A stretch of 64,000 nucleotides of DNA. Source: Syntrophomonas palmitatica JCM 14374. GTDB taxonomy: Bacteria > Bacillota > Syntrophomonadia > Syntrophomonadales > Syntrophomonadaceae. The position numbers and the translations under genes were made by a program. The notes under the pieces were generated by a model, which saw nothing but the letters and a program-made list of their open reading frames with translations, ran no database searches and had not been told where the DNA came from. Position 1 is the stretch's first letter; each line of letters starts with the position of its first letter. Of the stretch, positions 21,445 to 34,058 are shown in pieces. The stretch lies in contig NZ_BBCE01000013.1 of the NCBI RefSeq assembly GCF_001311885.1, positions 1-64,000 on the forward strand. The letters run 5' to 3'.

Positions 21445-23882
21445 CTAATCCTCTTTTTCCACCTTGAACCTGGCTACGCCTACGATGGCATCGTTTTCGG
21501 GCAGCCGCATCAGGAGCACCCCGCGGGAATAACGCTTCTGTTGTGATATATCCTGGACTTCCAGGCGGATTAACTGCCCTTCTCCGGTGAGTATCACTAA
21601 TTCCTCGTCAGGGGTAACCACCTTAAAATCAACCAGTTTGCCGGTTTTCTCCGACAGGTCTATGCTCTTTAATCCTTTGCCGCCCCGGTTCTGTTCCCTG
21701 AATTCCCCGACCGGAGTGCGTTTGCCATAGCCTTTTTCCGTAACCAGCAGGACATCGGCCCCTTCGATATACTTGTCCATTCCAGCCACGTAATCATTTT
21801 TACCCAGGCTGATGGCTTTTACCCCGCTGGCATTGCGTCCCATAGGTCTGATCTGCCCCTCATCAAAGGTGATAGAATACCCTGAGGAGGCGGCGATCAT
21901 AAGCCGGTCCCCTTCCTGCACCCTTCTGACCCCGACCAGTTCGTCATCTTCCCGCAGGTTAACCGCTATAAGCCCATTGCGCCTGATGTTTTCAAAAGCT
22001 GATAAGGCCACTTTCTTGATAATACCTTGCCGGGTAACCATCATCAAATAATCACTGGAACCGAGTTTGCGTGCCGGCACCAGGGTAGTGACCATTTCTT
22101 CCGGCCGCAGTTCCAGGAAATTTATCAGGGGCAATCCTTTAGCCTGGCGCGAGGACTCGGGTATATGGTAGGCCCGGCTGGAAAAAACACGCCCCTGGTT
22201 GGTGAAAAAGAGTACATTGGCCAGGACGCTGGTGACAATCACCTGGTTGGCCGCATCCTCGGCTCTGATAGTCAGCGAGCTTACCCCTTTGCCTCCCCGG
22301 CGCTGGGCCCGGTAGCATCCAGCGGCTGCCGTTTTACATAGCCCCGGTCACTGAGGGTTATCATCACTTCATGATCATCGATAAAATCTTCTACATCATA
22401 ATCCGATTCTTCGTGGCTGATTTCGGTGCGGCGCTCATCGCCGTATTTGTTGCGTATTTCATGCAGGTCTTCTTTGATCATGGCCCGAATTCTTTCGGGC
22501 CGGGCCAGTATATCCTCAAAGTCGGCGATACGGGCCAGCAATTCCCGGTATTCTTCTTCCAGGCGGTTTCTCTCCAGCCCGGTCAGCTGGGCCAGACGCA
22601 TATCCAGAATAGCATTGGCCTGGATTTCACTCAGGTCATAATTGCTCATTAAGGCCTGCCGGGCAGTCTCCCGATCTTTGCTGCTGCGTATCAGGTTTAT
22701 TATCTCATCCAGATGGTCAATGGCGATGCGCAGGCCTTCCACTATATGCAGCCGCTTGCGGGCCAATTCCAATTCATAACGGGTACGGCGGCTTAAAACC
22801 TCCTTGCGGTGGTCGATATAATTCTGCAGTACCTCCCTGAGATTTAAAACCTGGGGTTGTCCTTTCACCAGAGCCAGCATAATAACCCCGAAGCTTTCTT
22901 CCATCTGGGTATGTTTGAACAGTTTATTGACGATAACATTTATATTAGCGTCCCTTCGCACCTCCACTACCACGCGCATGCCCTGGCGGTCTGATTCATC
23001 CCGCAGGTCCACTATACCGTCAATTTTCTTATCCCTGACCAGTTCCGCAATCTTTTCCACCAGCCGGGCCTTGTTAACCTGATAGGGCAGTTCGGTTATT
23101 ATAATGGCGTTTTTGCCGCTTTTTCTTTCTTCTATCTCATAGCGCGCCCGCACCTTTATGCTGCCTCTTCCGGTGGCATAGGCCTGTCTTATGCCCTGGA
23201 CGCCCATAATAATTCCCCCGGTGGGGAAATCTGGGCCGGGAATGTCCTGCATGATTTCTTCTATGCTGGTTTCCGGATTGTCTATGAGTCTGTCCAGGCC
23301 GTTTACCACCTCGCGCAGATTGTGCGGGGGTATATTGGTAGCCATACCTACAGCTATCCCCGCGGAACCGTTTATTATCAGGTTCGGTATCCGGGAGGGC
23401 AGCACCTGGGGCTCTTCACGGCTGTCATCATAGTTGGGACGCCAGTCCACGGTATCCTTATCTATGTCTTTCAGCATTTCCCCGGCGATTTCAGACATCC
23501 GGCTCTCGGTATAGCGCATGGCCGCCGCTGAGTCTCCATCGACTGAGCCGAAATTACCGTGTCCGTCTATTAACGGATAACGCATGGAAAAATCCTGGGC
23601 CATCTTGACCATAGTCTGGTAAATGGCGGCATCGCCGTGCGGATGGTATTTACCCATAACTTCGCCCACGATATTGGCTGATTTTTTATGGGGTTTGTCG
23701 TGGGTCATGCCCATATCCTGCAGGGCATATAGGATGCGCCGGTGCACCGGTTTTAACCCGTCGCGCACATCGGGAATGGCGCGCGACACAATAACACTCA
23801 TGGAATATTCCAGGAAAGAGCGCCTTACTTCTTTCTCTATATCGATCTCTATGATACGGTCGAATAAACTGCCTTCCTGCAA
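21445..23882 (-). CDS. gyrA: DNA gyrase subunit A (frameshifted)
   Basis: TTG start at 23882 behind GGGAGGACT. The first frame gives 520 good residues: [19 protein letters not shown], and the catalytic Tyr in [10 protein letters not shown]. It is disrupted near 22310 within KRQPLDA. One base later the reading resumes as [18 protein letters not shown] and runs through the C-terminal beta-pinwheel to 21445. The GyrA box (QRRGGKG) lies exactly at the junction and is intact after correction. About 812 aa. Essential, so the indel is almost surely a sequence error. Confidence 0.96.
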
Positions 23883-23898
23883 GGCTTAGTCCTCCCTC

Positions 23899-25804
<1,906 letters not shown>

Positions 25805-25807
25805 TAT

Positions 25808-26059
25808 CTAAACCTCCTTGTACGGGTTCAGGGCGCGCCTGAACAGGGTAGTAGACGAAATGGGCGACAGATAAACCCGGTCCTTGCATATAACCGCGGA
25901 TTTTTCTCTGCCGCTTTTGCACAGCGGGGATAATTTCTTATCCAGACGGGCCGCTTCGATAATATCTTCAATATCCTCAGAAACCGGTTGATCCAGATTC
26001 AATATGGCAATCAGATCACATGTGAATATAATATTGTTGCTGCCCAGATGCATGTACAT
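25808..26059 (-). CDS. remB: RemB/DUF370 extracellular matrix regulator
   Basis: ATG at 26059 (MYMHLGSNNIIFTCDLIAIL) with AAGGAG 8 nt upstream. The longer frame from 26122 runs into recF and is rejected. 83 aa, DUF370 fold. Between recF and gyrB this is the position of yaaB/remB in Bacillus, whose product influences biofilm matrix genes. The regulatory target here is unknown. Confidence 0.88.
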   Translation of the reverse strand: MYMHLGSNNIIFTCDLIAILNLDQPVSEDIEDIIEAARLDKKLSPLCKSGREKSAVICKDRVYLSPISSTTLFRRALNPYKEV

Positions 26060-26073
26060 ATTGCCTGCTCCTT

Positions 26074-27161
26074 TCATCTTATCTGTCCGCCTGCAACCTG
26101 CTTGACGATGCCTTGCGGGCATTTCAGGTCACCCAGACTGACAGCGGTCAGAAAACTTTGAAATTCTGCTCTTTGCAGGTAATCCAGCAGTTTTTGTTTG
26201 CGATTTTCATCCAGCTCTGATAAAACATCGTCTATCAAAAAACCGGGTAAAACCCCGTTATTGCTCTCATCGTATGGATTTCCGCCAGTTTGAGGCTGAC
26301 GGCCAGAGTTCTTAGCTGCCCCTGTGAGGCATAATCACGCGCGATTCTATCATTAAGGTAGATATGCATATCGTCCAGATGCGGCCCTATGAGACTGGTT
26401 TTACGGCGCACCTCTTCCGGATATTTTTCTCTGAGAGCGTTTAGCATTGATTCACGCACTATATCCAGATTAATTTTACCACTAATAACGGGAAATGAAA
26501 GGGCATAGCGTATTTTTACAATTCCTTCTTCATTCATATCCCGGCAGTGCAAGAGACTGTTTTCTTCCAGGCTGTGTATAAGCTTAATCCGGGCCAGGAT
26601 TATCTGAACCGCGTTTTCTACATACAATTCATTTATTATTTTAAAGGAACTGGGCTCATAAGTCCCGCTTCGTAATAACAGATTCCTTTTTTTTAAAATT
26701 TTACCATAATTATTATGATAATAGCTATATTGCGGGTAAAGATTTTTTAACAGGCTGTCCATAAAACCGCGCCTTTTATCAGGGCTGCCTTTAACCAAAT
26801 ACAAATCGTCTGGGGTAAACAGCACCACCCGCAGACGATCCTCATGATGTTGCAGAGCCTTATGGTTATTTATTTTATATTCTTTGCCGCGCTCTGAATC
26901 ATAGAATAAATAAGCTTCTAAATAGCGCTCCCCCAGGCAGTAATGTGCTTTCAACCGGAAAAAACGGCTGTGGTAGTTGACCAGATTGCGGTCATTATGG
27001 GTACGAAAAGAATTGGTATGGGCCAGGACATAAATACTCTCTAAAATGTTGGTTTTGCCCTGGGCGTTCGCGCCTATGAACAGGTTTAACCCCGGCTGAG
27101 GCTGGTAATCCAGCGACTCCAGGTTCCGAAAATTATGTGTTTTTAGCCTGAGTATCTTCAA
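26074..27161 (-). CDS. recF: DNA repair/recombination protein RecF (frameshifted near C-terminus)
   Basis: TTG start at 27161. Walker A is IGANAQGKTN near residue 30, and the signature region is in YASQGQLRTLAVSLKLAE. The first frame ends ..GFYPVF. One T is missing from a T run near 26243, and the next frame supplies LIDDVLSELDENRKQK, the Walker B and D-loop, ending at 26074. About 362 aa. It loads RecA at gaps. The TTG is close to its GAAGGA site, so the exact start is less certain than the gene. Confidence 0.94.
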
Positions 27162-27179
27162 TTCCTTCGTCCAATATTC

Positions 27180-28319
27180 TTATCTGCTGGTTCGCAGCGG
27201 AACCAGTACATAAAGATAATTATTTTTTTCTGGGTTGTGAATCAAAGCCGGGCTGAAAGGCCCGGAAAATTTTATTTCCAGTTCCTCGCCTTCACCCTGT
27301 AAAACCCGTACCGCATCTAAAAAATAATTGGTATTAAGCGTGATTTTAAGTTCATTTTCCCCCGAAATACTAATATCATCCACCCGTTCATTCAACTCGC
27401 CCATCAGATCGGAATAGGCGTAAAATGAAGCCTCTCCCTGGTTAAGACTTAGCTGCACATACTGAAGTTTGAGGTTTTCATCACGGGGCATGGTACGGGC
27501 TCGATCCAGGATTTCAGCCAGAACGCCTGTTTTTATTCTGAGCTGGTTTATAAAATTAACCGGAATTACCTGGTTATATGCAGGATACTGGCCATTGATA
27601 AGGCGGGACAGCAGCAGAATATTTTTCCAGGTGAATATAACATTATTCTCCTGCAGAGCGATCTTAACCGGTTCGTCACTGTCATTAAGCACCCGCAGCA
27701 ATTCATGGGCGGTGCGCAGGGGCAGAACAAAATTGCAGGGTTTTATAAGGTCTGAGTTCATTTCATACTGGAAAAAAGCCAATCGATGGGTGTCAGACGC
27801 CACCACTTTCAAAACATTTTCTGCGGATAATTCAAAAAAAACCCCGGTAAAGACCTGACGAAAGTGATTAAGTGCGGCGGCAAAAGCTGTTTTCTTCAAG
27901 GCTTCTTTTAATACCCGCTGAGGCAGTTCAAAGGATTCCACAGCCCCTTCCAACAGCAAATCTGGGTATTCGTAATCCTGGTATGTATTAATAGAGCCGG
28001 AAGAACGGCCATATAATACTTTAAGTTTGGAAGTCTGCGTATCATATTCAATATTGAGACGCGTATCAGGGACAGATTTAATAAAACTATTAAAATAACT
28101 GGCATTAACCAGTACCTTTCCGGGTTGTATAACCTCAATATTAGTTGTATTAGCCTTGATGCCTATTTCCATGTCAGTAGCGGTTAAGGTCAGTCCGGTA
28201 GCAGGGTCTAAATCAAGTAATATGCCGGATAATACCGGAATGGAATTTTTGCTGGACGCCGCCCGGTAAACCAGATTACATAAATCAGATAGTTCTTGTT
28301 TGTCGATGGAGAATTTCAT
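27180..28319 (-). CDS. dnaN: DNA polymerase III beta sliding clamp
   Basis: 379 aa, intact, with GGAGG before the ATG. Three clamp-domain repeats: MKFSIDKQELSDLCNLV at the N-terminus, the middle domain around FAAALNHFRQVFTGVFFEL, and the C-terminal NTNYFLDAVRVLQGE ending in ALIHNPEKNNYLYVLVPLRTSR. The terminal MP(I/V)R-type motif is replaced by VPLR. Standard origin neighbour between dnaA and recF. Confidence 0.97.
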   Translation of the reverse strand: MKFSIDKQELSDLCNLVYRAASSKNSIPVLSGILLDLDPATGLTLTATDMEIGIKANTTNIEVIQPGKVLVNASYFNSFIKSVPDTRLNIEYDTQTSKLKVLYGRSSGSINTYQDYEYPDLLLEGAVESFELPQRVLKEALKKTAFAAALNHFRQVFTGVFFELSAENVLKVVASDTHRLAFFQYEMNSDLIKPCNFVLPLRTAHELLRVLNDSDEPVKIALQENNVIFTWKNILLLSRLINGQYPAYNQVIPVNFINQLRIKTGVLAEILDRARTMPRDENLKLQYVQLSLNQGEASFYAYSDLMGELNERVDDISISGENELKITLNTNYFLDAVRVLQGEGEELEIKFSGPFSPALIHNPEKNNYLYVLVPLRTSR

Positions 28320-28563
28320 TATGCATACCTCCGTAAATTTTGCCGATGGCTGTTTTTTTTATTTTTTATTAACAAAAAAGAGTCGTAGTAATAGTAAGCG
28401 CTATGGATACTGTGGAAAACAGGAACGGGGACAAGCTGTCCGCCGTCTGTGGCTATTAATAAACTGTGTATAATAAGCAATGTTTTAATAAGTTCTCCTT
28501 ATCTTCCTGGCTTAAAAAGCGTTAGGGTTACCTCAAGCTGAATGCGGAAATTATGCTAGTAAA
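28320..28563. other. dnaA-dnaN intergenic region with DnaA-box-like sites
   Basis: Two minus-strand nonamers differ from TTATCCACA by one base: TTTTCCACA (complement of 28411-28419) and TTATACACA (complement of 28465-28473). With the cluster upstream of dnaA they could form a bipartite origin. The A+T-rich stretch 28345-28380 could serve as an unwinding element or as the dnaN promoter. Confidence 0.5.
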
Positions 28564-29860
28564 TCAGGGACTGATTTTTTTACACATCATTTCTACTATT
28601 TTATTTAATTCGCCATCAGTTACCAATTCCCTTTCAACTTTTTCATAGGCGTGGATAACGGTGGTATGGTCACGGCCGCCAAACTGTTCGCCTATTTGAG
28701 GGTACGAAGCTTCAGTCAAGCGCCGGCAAAGGTACATGGCAATCTGCCGCGGGTAAACCAGCTGTTTGTTCCTTTTTTTTAGACAAAAATTCGTTCATAT
28801 CAATATTAAAGTATTCTGCCACTGATTTCTGGATATGTTCTATGGTGATGAGTTTCTGGCTAGGAGGGGGAAGGATGTCCCTTAAGGCTTCAATAGCCGT
28901 TTCCATATTTAATTCTTTGCAGGTTATGGTGGCATAGGCCGCCAGACGCACAAGGGCGCCTTCCAGTTCCCGGATGTTGGAATCTATGCAATTGGCTATA
29001 TAGTCCAAAATATCGTAAGGAATGTTCAGATTATCATTTTGTGCTTTTTTGCGCAGTATAGCTATGCGCGTTTCCAGATCAGGGGGCTGGATATCGGTAA
29101 TCAAACCCCATTCAAATCGCGAACGCAAGCGGTCTTCCAGCGTGGGTATGCTGCGGGGAGGCCGGTCGCTGGAGATTACCACCTGTTTATTAGACTCATA
29201 AAGGGTATTAAAGGTATGGAAAAATTCTTCCTGGGTGCGCTCTTTGCCGGCCAGGAATTGGATATCGTCTATAAGCAAAACGTCTATGGTGCGGTATTTA
29301 TTGCGAAATCCAGGCATGGAGTCATCCCTGATAGAACTGATTAATTCATTGGTAAACTGTTCCGAGGAAACATATACTACCGAATTATGGGGCCGCCGCG
29401 CCAGAATGTGATGGCCGATAGCCTGCATTAAATGCGTTTTGCCCAGGCCGACTCCTCCGTATATAAAGAGCGGGTTGTAAGCCTTAAAAGGTGATTCCCC
29501 TACGGCATAACAGGCGGCGTGGGCAAATCGGTTGCTGTTGCCCACCACGAAGGTATCAAAGGTATATTTGGAGTTCAAGCCGGAATAGTCATCTTTCTCA
29601 GGATTTGATTCTGTGGTTAAGACCAGGTTGATATCCTGGCTGGTAAGGGAACGGAGTTTGTTGGTCAACATATCTATATAGCGCGACTCAATCCATTCCT
29701 TGGTTAAAGTGTTGGGAACACTTATGTAAACGGAGTTATTATGGAAGGCTTTATATTTAACCATGGAAAACCAGATGTCAAAACTGGTCTGATCGATATC
29801 AGTGGCAATATTGTGCAAGACCTCGTTCCATACTGCGGAAAAATCAAATTCACCTGACAT
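28564..29860 (-). CDS. dnaA: Chromosomal replication initiator DnaA (frameshifted)
   Basis: ATG at 29860 behind AGGGGGA. Domain I is at residues 1-80 (WFSMVKYKAFHNNSVYISV). The AAA+ core has Walker A GGVGLGKTH, Walker B VLLIDDIQFL and sensor DRLRSRFEWGL. The open frame breaks in the A run near 28780. The shifted frame gives KKRNKQLVYPRQIAMYLCRRL and the DnaA signature GGRDHTTVIHAYEKV, ending at 28564. About 432 aa. Domain IV, which binds DnaA boxes, is therefore present. Confidence 0.96.
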
Positions 29861-30094
29861 GGGAAATCCCCCTGTTGATTATGTGGAATAATTACTGTGG
29901 ATATGTTGACTTCCTGTGGACAAAATTCGCCATATTCAGCGCGATAGCCGGGCAGACAACATAAAAACACAGTATAATAATAGCAGATAGAAAAGATTTT
30001 TAGAAGCATTTAGAAAGCCAGCAATCTTGACATTAAGGGACTTAAATAAATATAATGATAAAGTGCTGGAAAATTCAAGGGAGGAGCTTATATA
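29861..30094. other. Probable oriC between dnaA and rpmH
   Basis: Divergent region between dnaA (minus) and rpmH (plus). Minus-strand DnaA-box-like nonamers: ATATCCACA (29896-29904) and TTGTCCACA (29915-29923), each one mismatch, plus a weaker TATTCCACA (29883-29891). An A+T-rich segment follows (29960-30065) with TATAATAATAG. Strand-switch of the flanking genes fits an origin. It also carries the dnaA and rpmH promoters. Confidence 0.7.
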
Positions 30095-30229
30095 ATGAAA
30101 CGCACTTACCAACCTAAAAACAGGCAGAGAAAGAAAGTCCACGGCTTCAGGCAGAGAATGTCAACGCCCGGAGGCAGAAAAGTACTGGCCAGTCGCAGGA
30201 GAAAAGGCAGGAAGGCATTATCAGCATAG
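30095..30229 (+). CDS. rpmH: 50S ribosomal protein L34
   Basis: 44 aa: [18 protein letters not shown]..., the invariant L34 opening, then [27 protein letters not shown] lies before the ATG. First gene of the conserved rpmH-rnpA-yidD-yidC-jag-mnmE run. Confidence 0.98.
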   Translation: MKRTYQPKNRQRKKVHGFRQRMSTPGGRKVLASRRRKGRKALSA

Positions 30230-30273
30230 GTCGTAAAAACGGCCTTTTGTTTTCTAGATGAAAGAGCAGGCAG

Positions 30274-30609
30274 ATGCTGAAAAACATTAATCGCCTGCGG
30301 GATAACCGCAGCTTTAACCGGGCATATAAAAACGGGCGCCGCATCAATGGCAGGTATGTATTGCTATTCGTAACCGCAAACGAAACGGCGCATAATCGTT
30401 TTGGCATTGTGACCAGTAAGAAAACCGGTAAAGCTGTAGCACGAAACCTTTATAAAAGACGGCTGCGAGCCATCCTGGAGAAAGAAATGGACAGGTTATC
30501 AGGCAGCCATGATGTAGTGGTTGTAGCCAGGCACAATATCGGTGAAGCCAGTTTTGAGGCATTGCAAAAGGACATGTTGATTGTCTTGAGAAAGGCCGGT
30601 TTATGTTAG
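30274..30609 (+). CDS. rnpA: Ribonuclease P protein component
   Basis: 111 aa, basic. The RNR-type motif of the family appears as [17 protein letters not shown] near residue 50, with [19 protein letters not shown] before it. It assists the RNase P RNA in 5' tRNA maturation. Its end overlaps yidD by 7 nt. Confidence 0.97.
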   Translation: MLKNINRLRDNRSFNRAYKNGRRINGRYVLLFVTANETAHNRFGIVTSKKTGKAVARNLYKRRLRAILEKEMDRLSGSHDVVVVARHNIGEASFEALQKDMLIVLRKAGLC

Positions 30610-30812
30610 GCAAGATTGCGGTTTTCCTCATAAAAGTGTACCAGAAGGCAAGCTTTTTCAAAGCTCCTTCATGCAGGTTTTATCCATCCTGTTCCAGTTA
30701 CAGTATAGAGGCCATTGAAAAATATGGGGTACTAAAAGGGGGATGGTTGGCCGCAAAAAGAATAAGTCGGTGTCATCCTTTCCATGCGGGAGGCTTTGAT
30801 CCCGTCCCCTGA
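30603..30812 (+). CDS. yidD: Membrane protein insertion efficiency factor YidD
   Basis: 69 aa. Family signature: [23 protein letters not shown], and [24 protein letters not shown]. An amphipathic N-terminal helix allows membrane association. It is translationally coupled to rnpA and precedes yidC, with which it works. Confidence 0.97.
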   Translation: MLGKIAVFLIKVYQKASFFKAPSCRFYPSCSSYSIEAIEKYGVLKGGWLAAKRISRCHPFHAGGFDPVP

Positions 30813-30897
30813 TAAAAGTATGGGGCCGGGAGTTTTGGCGTTCATAGATTTCGAGGAGGTGAAACCTGCCCTAATATTATGGCAGGGTCTGGGCAAT

Positions 30898-31686
30898 ATG
30901 TGGCATGCATTTGTACAATGGTTTGCGAACGTAATCCAGTTTTTCTACGGCATTACGGTTCATATGGGGATAGCCAACTATGGCGTGGCTATTATTTTGA
31001 TAACCATAGTAATCAAACTGGCGTTGTTCCCCTTAACCCAAAAACAACTAAAATCTATGCGGACTATGCAGGAAATGCAGCCGCGCATGAAATGGATTCA
31101 GGAAAAATATAAAGACGATCCGCAAACCATGCAGACGGAAATAATGAAAATGTACAAAGAACACGGTGCCAGCCCATTTTCCGGATGTTTGCCGCTGCTG
31201 ATCCAGATGCCAATTTTTATTGCGTTCTATCAAGCCCTCTTACAGATGAGCAAAACCGCGTTTCTGCACGCAGCCGATCCAGGCTTTCTATGGATTGCCA
31301 ACCTGGGCGTAATCGTCAGCAAAGACCCGTCTATAACCCGCTTTATCCTGCCCCTGCTGGCAGGCTTTACCACTTATTATCAACAGAAGATCACCATGTT
31401 GACACCAAGGATCCCACCCAGAAGTCGATGTTATACTTTATGCCCCTCATGATGGCCTGGATTGCCTACACGGTTCCAGCCGGGCTGTCAGTCTATTGGG
31501 TCATGTTTAACATCCTGGGGATTTTACAGCAGCTGTATGTGAACTACACCCACGGGAATGTAAAACTGGCGGCTGGAACAGGCGCGGTTATTCAAACCGG
31601 TATGGAAGCAAAACAGGAAATAGAACCCGAACCGGAAAAAGCCAAAAAACCAGAAAAGCAAACAGAAAAAAAGTCTTCCGCGTTGA
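30898..31686 (+). CDS. yidC: Membrane protein insertase YidC/Oxa1 (frameshifted)
   Basis: The start is uncertain. In-frame ATG 30898 (MWHAFVQWFANVIQFFYG) gives the normal N-terminus; ATG 30820 is an alternative. A strong GAGGAGGT at 30853 faces no in-frame start at good distance. The hydrophobic core includes YGVAIILITIVIKLALFPLTQKQLKSM with the conserved Lys. The frame breaks near 31400 (..QKITM / DTKDPTQKSMLYFMP). The last transmembrane segments and a charged tail (EPEPEKAKKPEKQ) follow. As given, the tail runs into jag without a stop; removing one A near 31670 ends yidC at 31686. Confidence 0.9.
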
Positions 31687-31724
31687 TAATACGGCAAGGA
31701 GGGACAAAGGAGGAAAGAGTAGTA

Positions 31725-32353
31725 ATGGAGGTCCAGTCAATCGAAAAAAAAGGAAGAACCGTTGATGAGGCCATTAAAGCGGCCCTGGATGAACTTGGCT
31801 GCGATATCGATGATGTAACTATCGAGATTTTGGAAGAACCCAGCAAAGGCCTGCTGGGCCTGGTAGCAAAAAGCCGGCAGTGGTGAAGCTCAGCCTGAGA
31901 GAGAAACCAGAAGATGAAGCCCGCCGAACCCTGGAAGAATTATTAACCCATATGAAAATCGACTACCAGATAAACAGGGTTGAATGGGATAATGGCAGAG
32001 TACGCATCAATCTCACCGGCAAGGATATGGGACTGCTGATCGGCAGAAAAGGCGAAACTTTAAATTCGGTGCAGTTTATACTGAGCTTGATGCTCAACCG
32101 CGGCCGCGAGGAGAAAATCCATGTGACCCTGGATGTCGAGGACTACCGCAAGAAGAAGGAAGAATCCCTGGAGGCCCTGGCCATAAGGTTGTCGGATAAG
32201 GTGAAGAAAACCAGGAAAAACGTGGTCATGCGCCCCATGAATTCTCAAGAGCGCCGTATAGTACACACGGTTCTGCAGGGCGACCCGAGCATTACCACCT
32301 ATTCTTTGGGTGACGAACCCAATCGCAAAGTGGTTATTTCCTTGAAAAAATAA
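31725..32353 (+). CDS. jag: RNA-binding protein Jag/KhpB (frameshifted)
   Basis: ATG at 31725 (MEVQSIEKKGRTVDEAI) behind AAGGAGGAAAG. The Jag-N domain ends in EEPSKGLLGLVAK. One A is missing from the A run near 31872, and the next frame continues KPAVVKLSLREKPEDEAR, a KH domain (GKDMGLLIGRKGETLNSVQ) and an R3H domain (RPMNSQERRIVHTVLQGDPSI). About 210 aa. It binds RNA together with KhpA. Confidence 0.94.
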
Positions 32354-32378
32354 CCGTACAAACATAACCTTGAAAAAA

Positions 32379-32406
32379 AAGCACCGGCGGTGACCGGTGC
32401 TTTTAT
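32379..32406 (+). terminator. Terminator after jag
   Basis: AAGCACCGG / CCGGTGCTT stem, 6-nt loop, then TTTT. It ends the rpmH-jag transcript; mnmE begins 80 nt later. Confidence 0.85.
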
Positions 32407-32484
32407 ATGGCTCCATTGTTTATATTTTTATGCTTCTGGTAAGATAACTAATGAGAAAAAAACTAAAGCCCAGGAGGGAAAGTT

Positions 32485-33863
32485 ATGCTGGTCGATGATA
32501 TTGCCGCCCTGTCTACTCCGCCCGGGGAGGGAGGCATAGCCATAGTGCGCTTAAGCGGTCCGGGTGTGATCGAAAAAGTACAGCGCTTTTTCAAACCGCG
32601 CCGGGCCGGGTATGAAATAAGTCAAAGGCCGGCCTATTCACTGACTCTGGGATGGATAACAGATGAAGCGGGAGAAATAATCGACGAGGTTTTGCTGGGG
32701 CTTATGAAGGCTCCCCACAGCTATACCGGGGAAGATGTGGTGGAGATAAACTGCCATGGCGGTTTTGTCCCGGCACGCCGGTGTTTACAGAGGCTTTGGC
32801 TGAAGATATTCGCCCCGCCGGGCCGGGAGAATTCACCCGCCTGGCTTTTTTAAATGGCCGCCTGGACTTAAGTCAGGCCGAAGCCGTCATTGACGTCATT
32901 CGCTCCAAGAGTGACAAGGGCATGCGCCTGGCTTTGCGGCAGCTGCAGGGAACTAACGCTCATTATATAGCAGCGCTGGAAGATGGCTTAACCTGGATAA
33001 ACGCTATGCTGGAAGCAAGCCTGGATTTTCCTGATGAGGTGGGCGATCCTGATTACGATGAAATCCGGCAGCGCATCGACGCCATGTTGGACCAGCTGGA
33101 TAAAATGCTGGCAGCGGCTAAACGGAGTCAGGTATATTATGAAGGGGTATCGGTAGCTATTTGCGGGAAGCCGAATGTGGGCAAGTCAAGCTGGCTGAAT
33201 ATATTGCTGCAGAAGGAAAAGGCTATCGTTACTGACATACCGGGTACTACCCGGGACGTGATAGAGGATTATCTGAATATACGCGGTATACCGGTTAAGC
33301 TGATGGATACCGCTGGTATCCGCGCCAGCGAGGAACCGGTAGAAAAAATCGGGGTAACCCGTTCCTACCAGGTTATAGAGCAGGCCGACCTGGTCATATT
33401 AATGCTGGACGCAGCTGCCGGGGTCACTCCCGAGGATATGAAAATCTATGAACTCATCGACCGGGACCGGCTCATCGTCCTGGTAAACAAAGAAGATGTG
33501 CGGGAAAAAAAGCTGGATGAAAAGGCCCTGCGGGAACTTTTCCCCGGGGTAAAGATAATTCACGGGTCAGCTTTAGAAATGACCGGGCTTACACAGTTAG
33601 AAACTGCTATAGAGGAAGCGGTGCTCTCAGGGCAGCTGGAAACTGACAACCTGGAACTTATGATAAATGCTCGCCAGCAAAGCCTGCTGGAACGAGCCCA
33701 TCGTCACCTGCAAGACACCCGTGCCGCCCTGGGAAGCGTTCCTTTGGATTGCCTGGGGGTAGATACCATGGCCGCCCTGGAAGCTCTGGGAGAGATAAGC
33801 GGAAAGAACCTGAAAGAAGAAGCCATAGACCGGATTTTTCAGGAATTCTGCATAGGAAAATAA
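32485..33863 (+). CDS. mnmE: tRNA modification GTPase MnmE (frameshifted)
   Basis: AGGAGGG precedes ATG 32485 (MLVDDIAALSTPPGEGGIAIVRLSG). One G is missing near 32783 (CGGTG for CGGGTG), then RVFTEALAEDIRPAGPGEFTRLAFLNGRLDL continues. The G domain has GKPNVGKSSW, DIPGTTRDV, DTAGIR and NKED. The protein ends in the conserved FCIGK, whose Cys is universal in MnmE. About 459 aa. With MnmG it installs the cmnm5 group at tRNA U34. Confidence 0.97.
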
Positions 33864-33869
33864 AGGGGA

Positions 33870-34020
33870 ATTCACCACAGATGAACACAGATTTTTCACA
33901 GATACACACAGATACTTAAAAAAACAACGCAGTTTATAGCAGAAACTTAATCAATCCGGTATGTTTGGATTATCTGTGTTCATCAGTGTATCATCTGTGT
34001 AAATCTGTGATTAATCGTTC
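33870..34020. repeat. ACACAGAT-type inverted repeat cluster
   Basis: CACAGATGAACACAGAT and CACAGATACACACAGAT (33878-33916) face ATCTGTGTTCATCAG, ATCATCTGTGT and AATCTGTG (33970-34013). The same words recur at 16360, 19690, 21200-21430, 44290 and 48495. Between mnmE and mnmG nothing else is seen. Confidence 0.75.
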
Positions 34021-34058
34021 ATTTAATAATTGTCACCTAATATATTAGGAGGTTGGTT

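Noticed and set aside
31185-31886. Natural YidC-Jag fusion protein
   Set aside because: The two are in one frame only through an A run at about 31665-31672; jag has its own strong ribosome site and start, and both genes carry other homopolymer indels nearby.
33870-34020. CRISPR array
   Set aside because: The ACACAGAT words are short, irregularly spaced and face each other; there are no uniform spacers and no cas genes in the window.
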